From JBBQXY01 sp038209195 (GTDB taxonomy: Bacteria; Chloroflexota; Ktedonobacteria; Ktedonobacterales; Ktedonobacteraceae): 25,858 bases of DNA. The position numbers and the translations under genes are program-made. Every line of letters starts with the position of its first letter. Within the stretch, counting starts at the first letter, position 1. This document shows positions 15,787-23,315 of the stretch, piece after piece. Under the pieces are notes generated by a model. That model searched no databases and had not been told where the DNA came from. It saw only the letters and a list, made by a program, of their open reading frames with translations. Where the stretch lies: contig JBBQXY010000075.1 of NCBI GenBank assembly GCA_038209195.1, positions 1 to 25,858 of the forward strand. Reading direction: 5' to 3'.

Positions 15787-16593
15787 TTAAACAGGAAAGA
15801 GGAGCCGATCTAATCCGCGCACCAATCCACTTATCTCCAGCACTTTCTTTGCTGCAAGTAGCGTGCCACCGACATAGGGCTGGGCACCTGAGCCGGCATC
15901 GTGGCGAATAGTGAGGCGCTCATCGGGTAAGCCAAAAATCGTTTCAAACGCTATGACATAGCTGGGCAGGCGTATGGAATGAACTTGTGTGCCGTCGATG
16001 GTTGCCCCTCGTGCTGCTATTGGACCATGGGTATTTTCAAGGGGAACTTCCAATTGGTTCTGGGAGATGATGGCCAGTTCTTCAGCGAGTTCACGGGTGG
16101 TTCCGCTGGGGGCATCAATTTTTGCCGCGCTGGCATAATCGATGATCTCCCAGGAGGGCAGGTATTGTGCCGCAATCAGGGAAAAATGCTTGGCCAGGGC
16201 GGCAGTAATAGAGAAGTTGCCGGCCGCAATGACGCCTAGCTTGCGGGCTTGTACGCGCTGTTCAATGTCTGTGTAATCGCTCGCTGTCAGTCCAGATGTG
16301 CCAACGACCACCCGTACGCCTTTGTCCAGTGCTGTCAGAACGTGGTTCTTCACGACATCATGCCCGGTGTAGTCAATGAGGACATCGGTGGGGACCGCCA
16401 GTGCCTCTTCGAGGGAGGCGGAGATGGTCACATTGGCTCTGCCTTGATGTAGTGCTTCGCCGATATCTGCGCCAGCTTGTCGGCGAGCAATGGCACCGAC
16501 GAGTTGAAATTCGCTTGACGCTAAGATGGCGCTCGTCACTGCACTGCCAGTCCAGCCTGTCGCGCCTGCTACACATACTCGAAAAGCCATCAT
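15787..16593 (-). CDS. DapB-like (dihydrodipicolinate reductase family) protein lacking catalytic histidines
   Basis: A 268-residue protein with the DapB layout: nucleotide motif CVAGATGWTG (7-16), a VVVGTSGLT segment (96-103) and AAGNFSITAAL (123-133), then the signature KIDAPSGTT at 158-166. In true DapB this signature is preceded by His-His four and three residues before the Lys (E. coli His159, His160, Lys163). Here the equivalent positions are Ala154 and Ser155; only Lys158 is kept. The proton donor for lysine-pathway reduction therefore seems lost, and the protein may reduce another substrate (compare 2,4-diaminopentanoate dehydrogenase-like relatives) or be inactive. The start follows GAAAGGATC. 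No lysine pathway genes are adjacent. Confidence 0.8.
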   Translation of the reverse strand: MMAFRVCVAGATGWTGSAVTSAILASSEFQLVGAIARRQAGADIGEALHQGRANVTISASLEEALAVPTDVLIDYTGHDVVKNHVLTALDKGVRVVVGTSGLTASDYTDIEQRVQARKLGVIAAGNFSITAALAKHFSLIAAQYLPSWEIIDYASAAKIDAPSGTTRELAEELAIISQNQLEVPLENTHGPIAARGATIDGTQVHSIRLPSYVIAFETIFGLPDERLTIRHDAGSGAQPYVGGTLLAAKKVLEISGLVRGLDRLLFPV

Positions 16594-16607
16594 TTATGAT
16601 CCTTTCT

Positions 16608-16643
16608 GGGGGGGCCGGACGCCCACTAGGGGCGTCCCTACAT
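16608..16643 (-). repeat. Dispersed palindromic repeat, copy 3
   Basis: GGACGCCC and GGGCGTCC (16617-16624 and 16630-16637) form an 8-base stem around a 5-base loop, flanked by GGGGCC and CTACAT. On the minus strand it reads TGTAGGGACGCCC then GTGGGCGTCCGGCCCC, matching copies 1 and 2. It lies between the DapB-like gene and the methyltransferase gene. Confidence 0.65.
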
Positions 16644-16661
16644 GTCAGGATTGACAATCCA

Positions 16662-17561
16662 CTACTCTGCTACTACGCTCCGAAGTCTTTCCTCTATAAT
16701 TGCGACGTACTTTTTATCAATTTCGAAGCCGATATATTTTCTATGCAGTATTTTTGCTGCTAGAACCGAGGTGCCACTGCCGGCGAAAGCATCTAAAACA
16801 GTTTGACCTTCTTTTGTTGTTAATTCGATGAGATACTTTGTTATCGATAAAGGTTTTTGAGCTTCGTGATAGCGCATTTCACCCTTAGCAAACCAGAAGT
16901 CTAAGACGTTCGTGTCATCTGCATTATACTGCTCATTGATGCTTGTATGCATCGCTCCAACGGCGAACTCTAAAATATTATCGGTGATGGTAATATCGTA
17001 GGGCTTAAAAAACCAGGCAATAGGCTCGTAAATTGGCGCAAGGTTGCCTAATCTCCACCCTTCCCATTCGGCGACTTCTTCGGTAAGGCCTCTTCTTTCC
17101 AGGACGATACCAAGCCGTTGTGCTCTGTGATGGGCATTCTGCTTTTTCCATATCAGCACGTCGCGTAAGATAAAGCCGCTATCTTCCATGGCTAAAATAG
17201 CTCTGTGCAGGGTTCTTCTCGCGCCAAAGATAAATAAAGATGCGCCAGGTTTCATGACGGGAAATACTTTTTTCGTCCATGTTAGACACCACTCATAATA
17301 CTCTTGCCCAGTTTTTCTATCGGCGTTATTCCAACCATTGAGGGGTTTTCCACGTCTTTTAAAGCCACTTTTCCCCGTTTGTGCGGGAGATGCGCCTAAT
17401 AGAGCAGAGTTGGTGTTGTTGTGCAGGACATCCCATTCATCCAGATTGATACCGTAGGGAATATCAGAAAGAAATAGGTCGATTGAATTGGGACACAATG
17501 TCGCTAGGTGTTCTCGACAGTCAGCATGTATGATTGTGTTGAGGTGGTCTTGGATGGACAT
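16662..17561 (-). CDS. Orphan DNA methyltransferase, beta class (N4-cytosine or N6-adenine)
   Basis: A 299-residue site-specific DNA methyltransferase. The catalytic motif IV comes first (LSDIPYG, Asp33-Tyr36) and the SAM motif I last (VLDAFAGSGTSVLAA, about 255-269), the motif order of the beta class, with the target recognition region between. Motif IV is DIPY rather than the usual DPPY; Asp, Pro and Tyr are kept. The base methylated and the target sequence cannot be read. No restriction endonuclease is nearby, so this is a solitary methyltransferase. The gene is visibly richer in A and T than its neighbours, a hint of horizontal or phage origin. A moderate AGGTG precedes the ATG. Confidence 0.85.
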   Translation of the reverse strand: MSIQDHLNTIIHADCREHLATLCPNSIDLFLSDIPYGINLDEWDVLHNNTNSALLGASPAQTGKSGFKRRGKPLNGWNNADRKTGQEYYEWCLTWTKKVFPVMKPGASLFIFGARRTLHRAILAMEDSGFILRDVLIWKKQNAHHRAQRLGIVLERRGLTEEVAEWEGWRLGNLAPIYEPIAWFFKPYDITITDNILEFAVGAMHTSINEQYNADDTNVLDFWFAKGEMRYHEAQKPLSITKYLIELTTKEGQTVLDAFAGSGTSVLAAKILHRKYIGFEIDKKYVAIIEERLRSVVAE

Positions 17562-17622
17562 TGTTACACCTAATACTTTCTAAAAATTGCTTTTTCGATA
17601 GGTTGGTTGCCTCTTGTCCTAT

Positions 17623-18597
17623 CTATTTGATTAGTCCGGCTTTGCGGGCAATGGCTAATTTTCTCCATTCTACGCGTAGGAGGGCGGCATCTATCATCTG
17701 GTCATCGATGACGATGGCACCCAGGCCTCCTTGCACGTCGGCCTTTTCATATTCTTCGATGATGTGTTGGGCTTGCGCAATCTCTTGGACTGTGGGTGTA
17801 TAGGCATCGTGAATGAGCTCTATCTGCGCCGGATGAATGGCCCATTTCCCATCGAAACCCATGCGTGCTCCCATACGCGCATCTCTCCGGCAGGCCTCGT
17901 TATCGCGAATCGCCAGCGTGACGCCATCGACTACGGTGAGGCCGGCGGCACGGGCGGCAGTGATGCACTTGGCCTTGGCATAGTTGTAATAAAAGAACTG
18001 TTCGCCACCAATTTCCTGTGCGCCAATGTCTCCCGCAAAATCGACCAGACCAAAAATTAAGCCGCCGACGCGTGGTGTACTCTTCGCTATTTGCTCAGCG
18101 TGCAGAACCGCGTCAGCCGACTCGATCAGGACCTCCAATCGAATACGTCCGACCTCAAAGCCCATATTTTCTTCGATCTGGTGCAAGAAAAGATCAACGA
18201 AGATAATATCTTCTGCCCCATAGCATTTGGGGATGACAATCACATCAATATTGCGTCCTGCCGCTTCCACTACCTCAATCAGGTCGCGATAGAAGAAACG
18301 CGAGCGAATATTGTTGGGGCGGAAAGCGCGAATCTTACCGCCGAAATCAAAGGTGTTGAGGGCTTCAACGACGGTTTTGCGCGCCTCCACCTTCTGCGAA
18401 ACGGCACAGGCATCTTCCAAATCAAGCATCACCTGGTCGGCGGAAGAGGCCGCAGCCTTCGCCATCATCTTCAGACTATGGCCCGGCACTGTCAGTTCTG
18501 AACGGCGCACCACAAAGTTGCGTGCCATGACCATCTGCGCCTTGGGTGGTAGCATGTTGCCCATCATACCTGTATTATCCGTGTTACTACTCGTCAT
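17623..18597 (-). CDS. HpcH/HpaI-CitE family CoA ester lyase (malyl/citramalyl-CoA lyase-like)
   Basis: A 324-residue CitE-like lyase that should split malyl-CoA, beta-methylmalyl-CoA or citramalyl-CoA into acetyl- or propionyl-CoA plus glyoxylate or pyruvate. Visible family marks are RRSELTVPGHS near residues 31-41, DQVMLDLEDA (54-63), IRLEVLIESADAV with the metal-binding Glu, and LIFGLVDFAGDIG with the metal-binding Asp, then GFDGKWAIHPAQIE near the C-terminus. Its ATG overlaps the stop of the MaoC gene by four bases, so the two are translationally coupled. It is the last gene of the LysR-led operon. Which of the three CoA esters is used cannot be told from sequence alone. Confidence 0.88.
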   Translation of the reverse strand: MTSSNTDNTGMMGNMLPPKAQMVMARNFVVRRSELTVPGHSLKMMAKAAASSADQVMLDLEDACAVSQKVEARKTVVEALNTFDFGGKIRAFRPNNIRSRFFYRDLIEVVEAAGRNIDVIVIPKCYGAEDIIFVDLFLHQIEENMGFEVGRIRLEVLIESADAVLHAEQIAKSTPRVGGLIFGLVDFAGDIGAQEIGGEQFFYYNYAKAKCITAARAAGLTVVDGVTLAIRDNEACRRDARMGARMGFDGKWAIHPAQIELIHDAYTPTVQEIAQAQHIIEEYEKADVQGGLGAIVIDDQMIDAALLRVEWRKLAIARKAGLIK

Positions 18598-19112
18598 AGT
18601 TCTGTCCCTTCATGGCGTATTCGCGCCATTTTCTCTTCCCAACTGCGTTGTTGTAGCTTATCAAAGGCCTGTGTTGGCACCATTACGCGCCGCTTGAAGG
18701 TGAGCACAGTCTCACCACGTTGATTGTAGGCAATCGTTGACACCGTCACAATGCCACGGTCGGGCTTGCTGGTGGAGAGTTTTTTATCCAGCACCGTGGT
18801 CTCCGCGTAGATAGTATCGCCGTGAAACGTCGGACCAACGTGCTTGACCTGCTCAAATTCGAGATTAGCAATGGCCTTGCCGCTCACATCGCCCACGCTC
18901 ATGCCCAGGGCAATGCTAAAGACCAGCGATCCTACCACGAGGCGTTGTTTAAACTGCGTCTGCTCCGCGTAGTTCGCATCGATGTGTAGGGGATGGTGAT
19001 TCATCGTCAGCATACAAAAGAGGGTATCGTCGTATTCGGTGATGGTGCGTCCCGGCCAGTGTTTGTAGATGGCACCCACCTCGAACTCTTCATAGCAGCG
19101 ACCATAGGGCAT
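18594..19112 (-). CDS. MaoC-like hot-dog acyl-CoA hydratase
   Basis: A 172-residue single hot-dog enoyl-CoA hydratase of the MaoC type. The active-site segment is LTMNHHPLHID (35-45): His43 matches the catalytic His, while the Asp of classic R-hydratases is replaced by Asn38, as in MaoC proteins partnered with CitE-like lyases. It should hydrate an unsaturated acyl-CoA such as mesaconyl-CoA or a homologue. It is about half as long as the two-domain mesaconyl-CoA hydratase of the ethylmalonyl-CoA pathway, so it may work as a dimer on a related substrate. It sits 15 bases after the acyl-CoA dehydrogenase and overlaps the lyase. Confidence 0.88.
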   Translation of the reverse strand: MPYGRCYEEFEVGAIYKHWPGRTITEYDDTLFCMLTMNHHPLHIDANYAEQTQFKQRLVVGSLVFSIALGMSVGDVSGKAIANLEFEQVKHVGPTFHGDTIYAETTVLDKKLSTSKPDRGIVTVSTIAYNQRGETVLTFKRRVMVPTQAFDKLQQRSWEEKMARIRHEGTEL

Positions 19113-19127
19113 AGTAGTCCTCCCATA

Positions 19128-20291
19128 TTATTCAATGGCATACTTTTGTAAAAGTTGACGTGCGATAATCAGGCGTTGCATTTCGCTCGTCCCTTCGCCG
19201 ACCAGCATAAAGGGGGCATCGCGATAATAGCGCTCCACGTTAAATTCTTTGGTATAGCCAAAACCGCCGTAGATGCGCAGGGCCTCCAGCGTTACCTCCT
19301 GGCACATTTCGGAGGCAAACAATTTCGCCATCCCTGCCTCTAAATCACAGCGTTCGCCGCGATCTTTCTGTTGCGCCGCTTTCTGCAACAACAGCCTAGC
19401 CGCCTCGATCTTCGTCGCCATATCCGCCAATTTTAATTGAATGGCTTGATGTTGTGCGATGGGCTTGCCAAAGGTGGTGCGTTGTTGCGCATAGCGGATT
19501 GAATCGTTGAAGGCGGCCTGTGCCAGACCAACGGCTCGGGCTGCCACGTTGATGCGTCCCACTTCCAAACCACTCATTGCCTGTTTGAAGCCTGCACCTT
19601 CGCGCCCACCCAGCAGCTTCGTGGCTGGAACGCGCACAGCATCAAAGACAAGCTCAGCCGTCTCGACTCCTTTATAGCCCAGCTTATCGAATGTGCGACT
19701 GGCCTGCAAACCCGGCGTTCCCTTCTCCACCAGAAAGACGCTCATACCGCGATACGGTGGAGAGACAGTGGTATCTGTACGCGCCAGCACCGCAAAGATA
19801 CTAGCGTGAATGCCATTCGTCACCCAGAGCTTTGCCCCTTGCAGCACATACTCATCACCATCGCGCACAGCGGTCATGGTAATCGCTTGCACATCGCTGC
19901 CCGCGTTCGCCTCCGAGATGCACAGTCCACCACGTTTATCGCCTTGCGCCATCATGGGCAGAAAATAGTGGCGCTGCGCCTCTGTGCCATGCGCGGCAAT
20001 CATATAGGCCACCAGCACATGCGTATTCACGATACCGGCGAGGCTCATCCAGCCACGGGAGAGTTCCTCCACGACATGGACGTAGGTAGCGAAGTCAAAA
20101 CCCAGACCACCATACTGCTCTGGAATAGTCGCGCTAAATACACCTAATTGCTTGAGCTTTTCGATCAATTCGTCAGGGTAGCTGTCGCTCTGTTCGAGTT
20201 CGTGGGCAACAGGTATCACCTCGCGGTCGACGAAACGGCGCACTTCAGCGATAATCATCTGCCGCTCTTCAGACAAATCTGTGTCCATCAT
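19128..20291 (-). CDS. Acyl-CoA dehydrogenase
   Basis: A 387-residue FAD-dependent acyl-CoA dehydrogenase. The first family signature reads LCISEANAGSDVQAI (about 138-152), and the second lies in IYGGFGYTKEFNVERYYRD. Glu366 in VGEGTSEMQR is the usual catalytic base of the medium/short-chain type. It oxidises an acyl-CoA to the 2-enoyl-CoA and passes electrons to electron-transfer flavoprotein. With MaoC and CitE-like genes downstream the substrate may be a branched or dicarboxylyl-CoA such as methylsuccinyl-CoA, but this is inferred from context. The ATG directly follows the stop codon of the LysR gene with no spacer, so re-initiation is likely. Confidence 0.92.
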   Translation of the reverse strand: MMDTDLSEERQMIIAEVRRFVDREVIPVAHELEQSDSYPDELIEKLKQLGVFSATIPEQYGGLGFDFATYVHVVEELSRGWMSLAGIVNTHVLVAYMIAAHGTEAQRHYFLPMMAQGDKRGGLCISEANAGSDVQAITMTAVRDGDEYVLQGAKLWVTNGIHASIFAVLARTDTTVSPPYRGMSVFLVEKGTPGLQASRTFDKLGYKGVETAELVFDAVRVPATKLLGGREGAGFKQAMSGLEVGRINVAARAVGLAQAAFNDSIRYAQQRTTFGKPIAQHQAIQLKLADMATKIEAARLLLQKAAQQKDRGERCDLEAGMAKLFASEMCQEVTLEALRIYGGFGYTKEFNVERYYRDAPFMLVGEGTSEMQRLIIARQLLQKYAIE

Positions 20292-21206
20292 CTACCCTTT
20301 CTTACGAAAACGTCGATCGGCATTTTGTAAAAGGAAGACCTTGAAGGCATACGCCGTTGCAGACAAATGCTTATCCTTGATATGCACTAGCCGCCACTGG
20401 CGCAGCACGGGGAAGCCTTCCACATCGAGAATTACCAGGCGATTCGTCTCTAATTCCATATCCAGGGCTACCCGCGAAATGAGCGCAATACCGAGGCCAG
20501 CCGCCACACCCTGCTTAATCGCGCTATTATTCCCCACCTGCATGCTGATCTGCAAAGGCACCCCGGCTTCCTGGAACACCGTCTCCAGTGCCGCCCGCGT
20601 GCCCGAACCAATCTCGCGCAGCAAAAAATGCTCTTTTCCCAATTCAGCCAGGGGAACTCCAGCAATACCAGCCAAGCGATGGCGTGGGGAAGCGACCAAC
20701 ACCAGTTCGTTTTGCGCAAAGGGTGAGATCTCCACGGGAATATCATCAGGCACGCGACCAACAATCGCCATATCGATACGATTGCTCATAATGGCCTCGA
20801 CTAACGCCGCCCGGTTCACTACATCCAGCGTTATCTCCACATCTGGATACATCTGGTGAAACTGCCCCAGCAATGCTGGTATGACATATGTGCCTACGGT
20901 GGTATCCGCTCCAATGCTTAAATGCCCGAATTGCGGGCTGCGCAGAGACTCCATCGTCTCATGCATATCTTCAATAAGCGAAAAAATTTTCTGGCTATAG
21001 AGATAGAGTTCCTCACCAGCTTGCGTTAGATACGTCTGTCGCCCAATTTTGTCAAATAGTTTGATCTCCAATGACTCTTCCAGTTGCCGAATTTGCGCCG
21101 AAACTGCGGGTTGACTGAAATGCAACTCTTCGGCGGCCCGTACAAAGCTACAGTGTTTCGCCACAACCTGAAACGTTGCCAACTGATGAAGGTTGAGTGT
21201 GCGCAT
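20292..21206 (-). CDS. LysR family transcriptional regulator
   Basis: A 304-residue LysR-type regulator, first gene of the acyl-CoA operon. The N-terminal winged helix is clear (LATFQVVAKHCSFVRAAEEL, then FSQPAVSAQIRQLEESL). The effector domain (about 90-295) has HLSIGADTTVGTYVIPALL, as in CbbR/CysL-like members. LysR proteins are usually divergent from their targets; here the regulator is in the same transcript, upstream of the acyl-CoA dehydrogenase and joined to it stop-to-start. ATG 21206 is chosen over an upstream TTG because AAGGG lies at good spacing. An ATC-N9-GAT dyad at the promoter suggests autoregulation of the whole operon. Confidence 0.92.
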   Translation of the reverse strand: MRTLNLHQLATFQVVAKHCSFVRAAEELHFSQPAVSAQIRQLEESLEIKLFDKIGRQTYLTQAGEELYLYSQKIFSLIEDMHETMESLRSPQFGHLSIGADTTVGTYVIPALLGQFHQMYPDVEITLDVVNRAALVEAIMSNRIDMAIVGRVPDDIPVEISPFAQNELVLVASPRHRLAGIAGVPLAELGKEHFLLREIGSGTRAALETVFQEAGVPLQISMQVGNNSAIKQGVAAGLGIALISRVALDMELETNRLVILDVEGFPVLRQWRLVHIKDKHLSATAYAFKVFLLQNADRRFRKKG

Positions 21207-21255
21207 TAACAATGCCCTTTACCAAACTATGGTTCGCTGTGCTGTAATTTAGTAC

Positions 21256-21276
21256 CATCTCAGGTTAAGATGTCAA
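21256..21276 (-). promoter_or_regulatory. LysR-type binding dyad overlapping a consensus -35
   Basis: TTGACA (21276-21271, minus) is a perfect -35; the -10 is less clear (TACTAA or TAAATT at 16-19 bases). Overlapping it, CATCT-N7-AGATG (21256-21272) contains ATC-N9-GAT and T-N11-A, the classic LysR box. It lies in the 21207-21350 gap between the LysR gene and the divergent propeller gene. Confidence 0.55.
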
Positions 21277-21350
21277 CAACTTCCCTATTGCCCAATTCTC
21301 TGCTATAGTAATTTGTAATAAGATCAAGGAAGCGGAGATAACGCTCAAAC

Positions 21351-22136
21351 ATGGGCACACTCTACGCGATAGATACAACAGATACGACAGGGGCGACAGA
21401 GCTAGGGAAAGTGCTGTGGCACGAGTCTATCGCGGAGACGAGCGTGCAGTTGCTGTCACAAGAGGAAGCTCAAATGACGGTAGCGGGGAAATATCTGCTC
21501 ATAGAGCGTAGCAACACTTTTCATGCGCTCGATCTCCACAATGGCAAGATACTGTGGGAAGTAGACAATCCAGGTCTCGGCACTAGCGGCCTTGCCCCAA
21601 CGTTAATCACCTCCTACAACAACATTGTACTGCTCTATGGCGATGGAGCAATTGAGGCACTTGACAGCAACACTCAGCAGATTATTTGGAGCCAGCAACA
21701 ATTAGACGCCGTTCAAAATCTGCATATCTCTGACGATGGCACCCTGGCCTATGCGACGACGACCACTAGTGTCGGGGGAGGCTCACCTACGCAAGCATTC
21801 GTGGCAATTGACATGAAAAATGGCTCAGTGCGCTGGACGTTCCAACCATCCGGGCAGATTACGTTCGTCCCCCTGCAGCTCTCCGGCATAGTATATAACC
21901 GGAGCATCGTGCTGACCTCGTTTTGCTCTTCGAATCCCTCTACACTTTCATCTCCCCAAGTGCCTTGCGTGGAGCAATTCCTCTACGCGCTCGATGCCAC
22001 AACGGGCGAGGAGGTCTGGAAATACGCTGGCAATAACATCTCTGATGTGCAATTCAGTGACGACGGCACAACTGTGCAGTTTCAGCGCACCAGCAGCGCG
22101 TGGTTAGATTTGACCGAACGCTTCAAAAACTCGTGA
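21351..22136 (+). CDS. PQQ-like beta-propeller repeat protein, possibly 5'-truncated
   Basis: A 261-residue protein made of PQQ-type propeller blades: repeats such as FHALDLHNGKILWEV, AFVAIDMKNGSVRWTF and LYALDATTGEEVWKY. The N-terminus starts inside what would be a blade (MGTLYAIDTTDTTGATELGK), without a signal peptide or membrane helix, whereas such propellers are normally secreted or membrane anchored with more blades. It therefore may be a remnant of a longer protein, or the true start may differ. GGAG lies about 15 bases before the ATG, rather far. The function could be protein interaction or sugar/cofactor binding; no enzyme residue is evident. Confidence 0.7.
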   Translation: MGTLYAIDTTDTTGATELGKVLWHESIAETSVQLLSQEEAQMTVAGKYLLIERSNTFHALDLHNGKILWEVDNPGLGTSGLAPTLITSYNNIVLLYGDGAIEALDSNTQQIIWSQQQLDAVQNLHISDDGTLAYATTTTSVGGGSPTQAFVAIDMKNGSVRWTFQPSGQITFVPLQLSGIVYNRSIVLTSFCSSNPSTLSSPQVPCVEQFLYALDATTGEEVWKYAGNNISDVQFSDDGTTVQFQRTSSAWLDLTERFKNS

Positions 22137-22215
22137 TATAGCGTACAACTTGCATCTTCATTGTACCATGTTGTAGCATGATGAAAAAGACATTTCCCCT
22201 ACACAAGGATCAGCA

Positions 22216-22998
22216 ATGGTTTATTTATTTCGCGGGCGCAACCAGGAAAAATTGCACAGTAATAGTAATAAGGAAAGTACCGCGACCAAACTCCTCCCTG
22301 AAACAGCTTGGGCAGTAGAGCCCTTGCCTTCGGGAATACCGCCAGCAGATAGCGTCGTGGTCACCATTTCTCGCCAGTATGGGAGCGGGGGTGCCGAAAT
22401 TGGGCACCTCGTGGCGCAGGAGAGTGGACTCAACTACGTTGACCATGAAATAATTGACGAAGTGGCAAAACGCCTGGGCGTGGAGACGCAACAGGCCGCT
22501 CGCCGGGATGAACAGACGGCCAGTTCTGTGCGCCACATTCTCGAAGCTATACTGTCGAGCAATCCCTTCAACGTCAATTACAACACGCTGTTTGGAGCTG
22601 ATATGGCTTCAGCACATTCCGGCGAGGCCGCATACTTTCGCTTGACCCAAAAAGTTGTGCTTGAACTGGCAACGCAAGGCAACGTAGTCATTATTGGACG
22701 TGGGGCGCAGTTTCTCCTGCACAGCGCGCCACGGACGTTGCACATTTATATCTTTGCTCCGCGTCCGTACCGCATACGGAATATTATGCAGCAATTTCAG
22801 CTCGATTACGAACACGCGCAAACGCTGCTTGACCAACGCGACTACGAACATGACGCGTATCTGCGCCACAATTACGGTTCAGACGGGCATCAGCCCAGCC
22901 TCTATCACTTGCTCATTAATACCAGTCTCTTCTCTTTAGACCTCGCGGCACACCTTGTCAGCCAGGCTCTTCCCTTGGCAAAAGAAATTGGCTTGTGA
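22216..22998 (+). CDS. Cytidylate kinase-like family protein
   Basis: A 260-residue protein of the cytidylate kinase-like family. The P-loop is variant, VTISRQYGSGGAEIG (49-63), as in this family, followed by YVDHEIIDEVAKRLGV and VVIIGRGAQFLL. RPYRIRNIMQQ fits the arginine-bearing lid region. True Cmk proteins phosphorylate CMP; this family branch has no settled substrate. Residues 1-45 form a hydrophilic extension not needed for the fold. CACAAGGATC provides a ribosome site. The stop lies two bases before the -35 of the candidate small RNA promoter. Confidence 0.82.
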   Translation: MVYLFRGRNQEKLHSNSNKESTATKLLPETAWAVEPLPSGIPPADSVVVTISRQYGSGGAEIGHLVAQESGLNYVDHEIIDEVAKRLGVETQQAARRDEQTASSVRHILEAILSSNPFNVNYNTLFGADMASAHSGEAAYFRLTQKVVLELATQGNVVIIGRGAQFLLHSAPRTLHIYIFAPRPYRIRNIMQQFQLDYEHAQTLLDQRDYEHDAYLRHNYGSDGHQPSLYHLLINTSLFSLDLAAHLVSQALPLAKEIGL

Positions 22999-22999
22999 C

Positions 23000-23028
23000 T
23001 TGCAGCTCTTGGTAGGGTTCTGTATACT
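23000..23028 (+). promoter_or_regulatory. Promoter of the candidate small RNA
   Basis: TTGCAG (23000-23005) and TATACT (23023-23028) are separated by 17 bases. The -10 is strong and the -35 partial. It starts just after the stop of the cytidylate-kinase-like gene and 286 bases before the next start codon. Confidence 0.5.
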
Positions 23029-23034
23029 GACAGT

Positions 23035-23179
23035 AGGGCACTGGCGTCCTCTGACCCACCCAACCAACAACGGAGTTGGGCGGTGAGGGTCGGCAATCGT
23101 ATTTTCTTTTACATTTTATGCATCAGACAAGCAATATAATAAGTGGGCCACCTCTTTTCGGGTGGCCCACTTATTTTTT
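23035..23179 (+). ncRNA. Candidate small RNA or structured leader, about 145 nt
   Basis: The gap 22999-23315 has no ORF but carries a promoter and a strong terminator, which define a transcript of about 145 nt. Near its 5' end, GACCC-ACC-CAAC (from 23053) can pair with GTTG-GGC-GGT-GA-GGGTC (to 23091), giving a bulged hairpin with a 10-base loop. An AT-rich single-stranded stretch follows, then the terminator. It resembles no RNA family I can name. It could be an independent small RNA or an attenuated leader for the sugar transferase gene 136 bases downstream. Confidence 0.45.
23138..23179 (+). terminator. Strong Rho-independent terminator
   Basis: Perfect 15-base arms (23138-23152 and 23161-23175, core GTGGGCCACC) close an 8-base loop and are followed directly by a T run. 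It is the clearest intrinsic terminator in the window. The A-rich 5' side is too short for strong action in the other direction. Confidence 0.9.
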
Positions 23180-23315
23180 AGAAGAAATCTTAACCGAATC
23201 CATATATTTGCAATCATTTCTTAACTGGTTCGCTACCAACATATAAGTGGCTGTCTGTTAAAATAGGAAAGTCGAGAGATCAAGAAACCAAATTAATGTA
23301 GAGAGATTTATTCGC

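Noticed and set aside
16360..16375. Second LexA-like box (GAACGTGGTTC)
   Set aside because: The half-sites are spaced by 3 rather than 4 bases and lie inside the DapB-like coding region.
18091..18501. 136-codon plus-strand open frame
   Set aside because: Lies entirely antisense to the CoA lyase gene and has no family features.
20281..20859. 192-codon plus-strand open frame
   Set aside because: Antisense to the LysR gene; Ser/Arg/Pro-rich translation typical of a shadow frame.
23030..23100. tRNA or SRP RNA in the 23-kb gap
   Set aside because: No T-loop GTTCGAA-type motif, no acceptor pairing and no SRP GGAAG tetraloop motif.
23035..23137. Known riboswitch (c-di-GMP, fluoride, preQ1) ahead of the sugar transferase
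   Set aside because: None of the conserved core sequences of these classes could be found; only a generic hairpin and terminator are visible.
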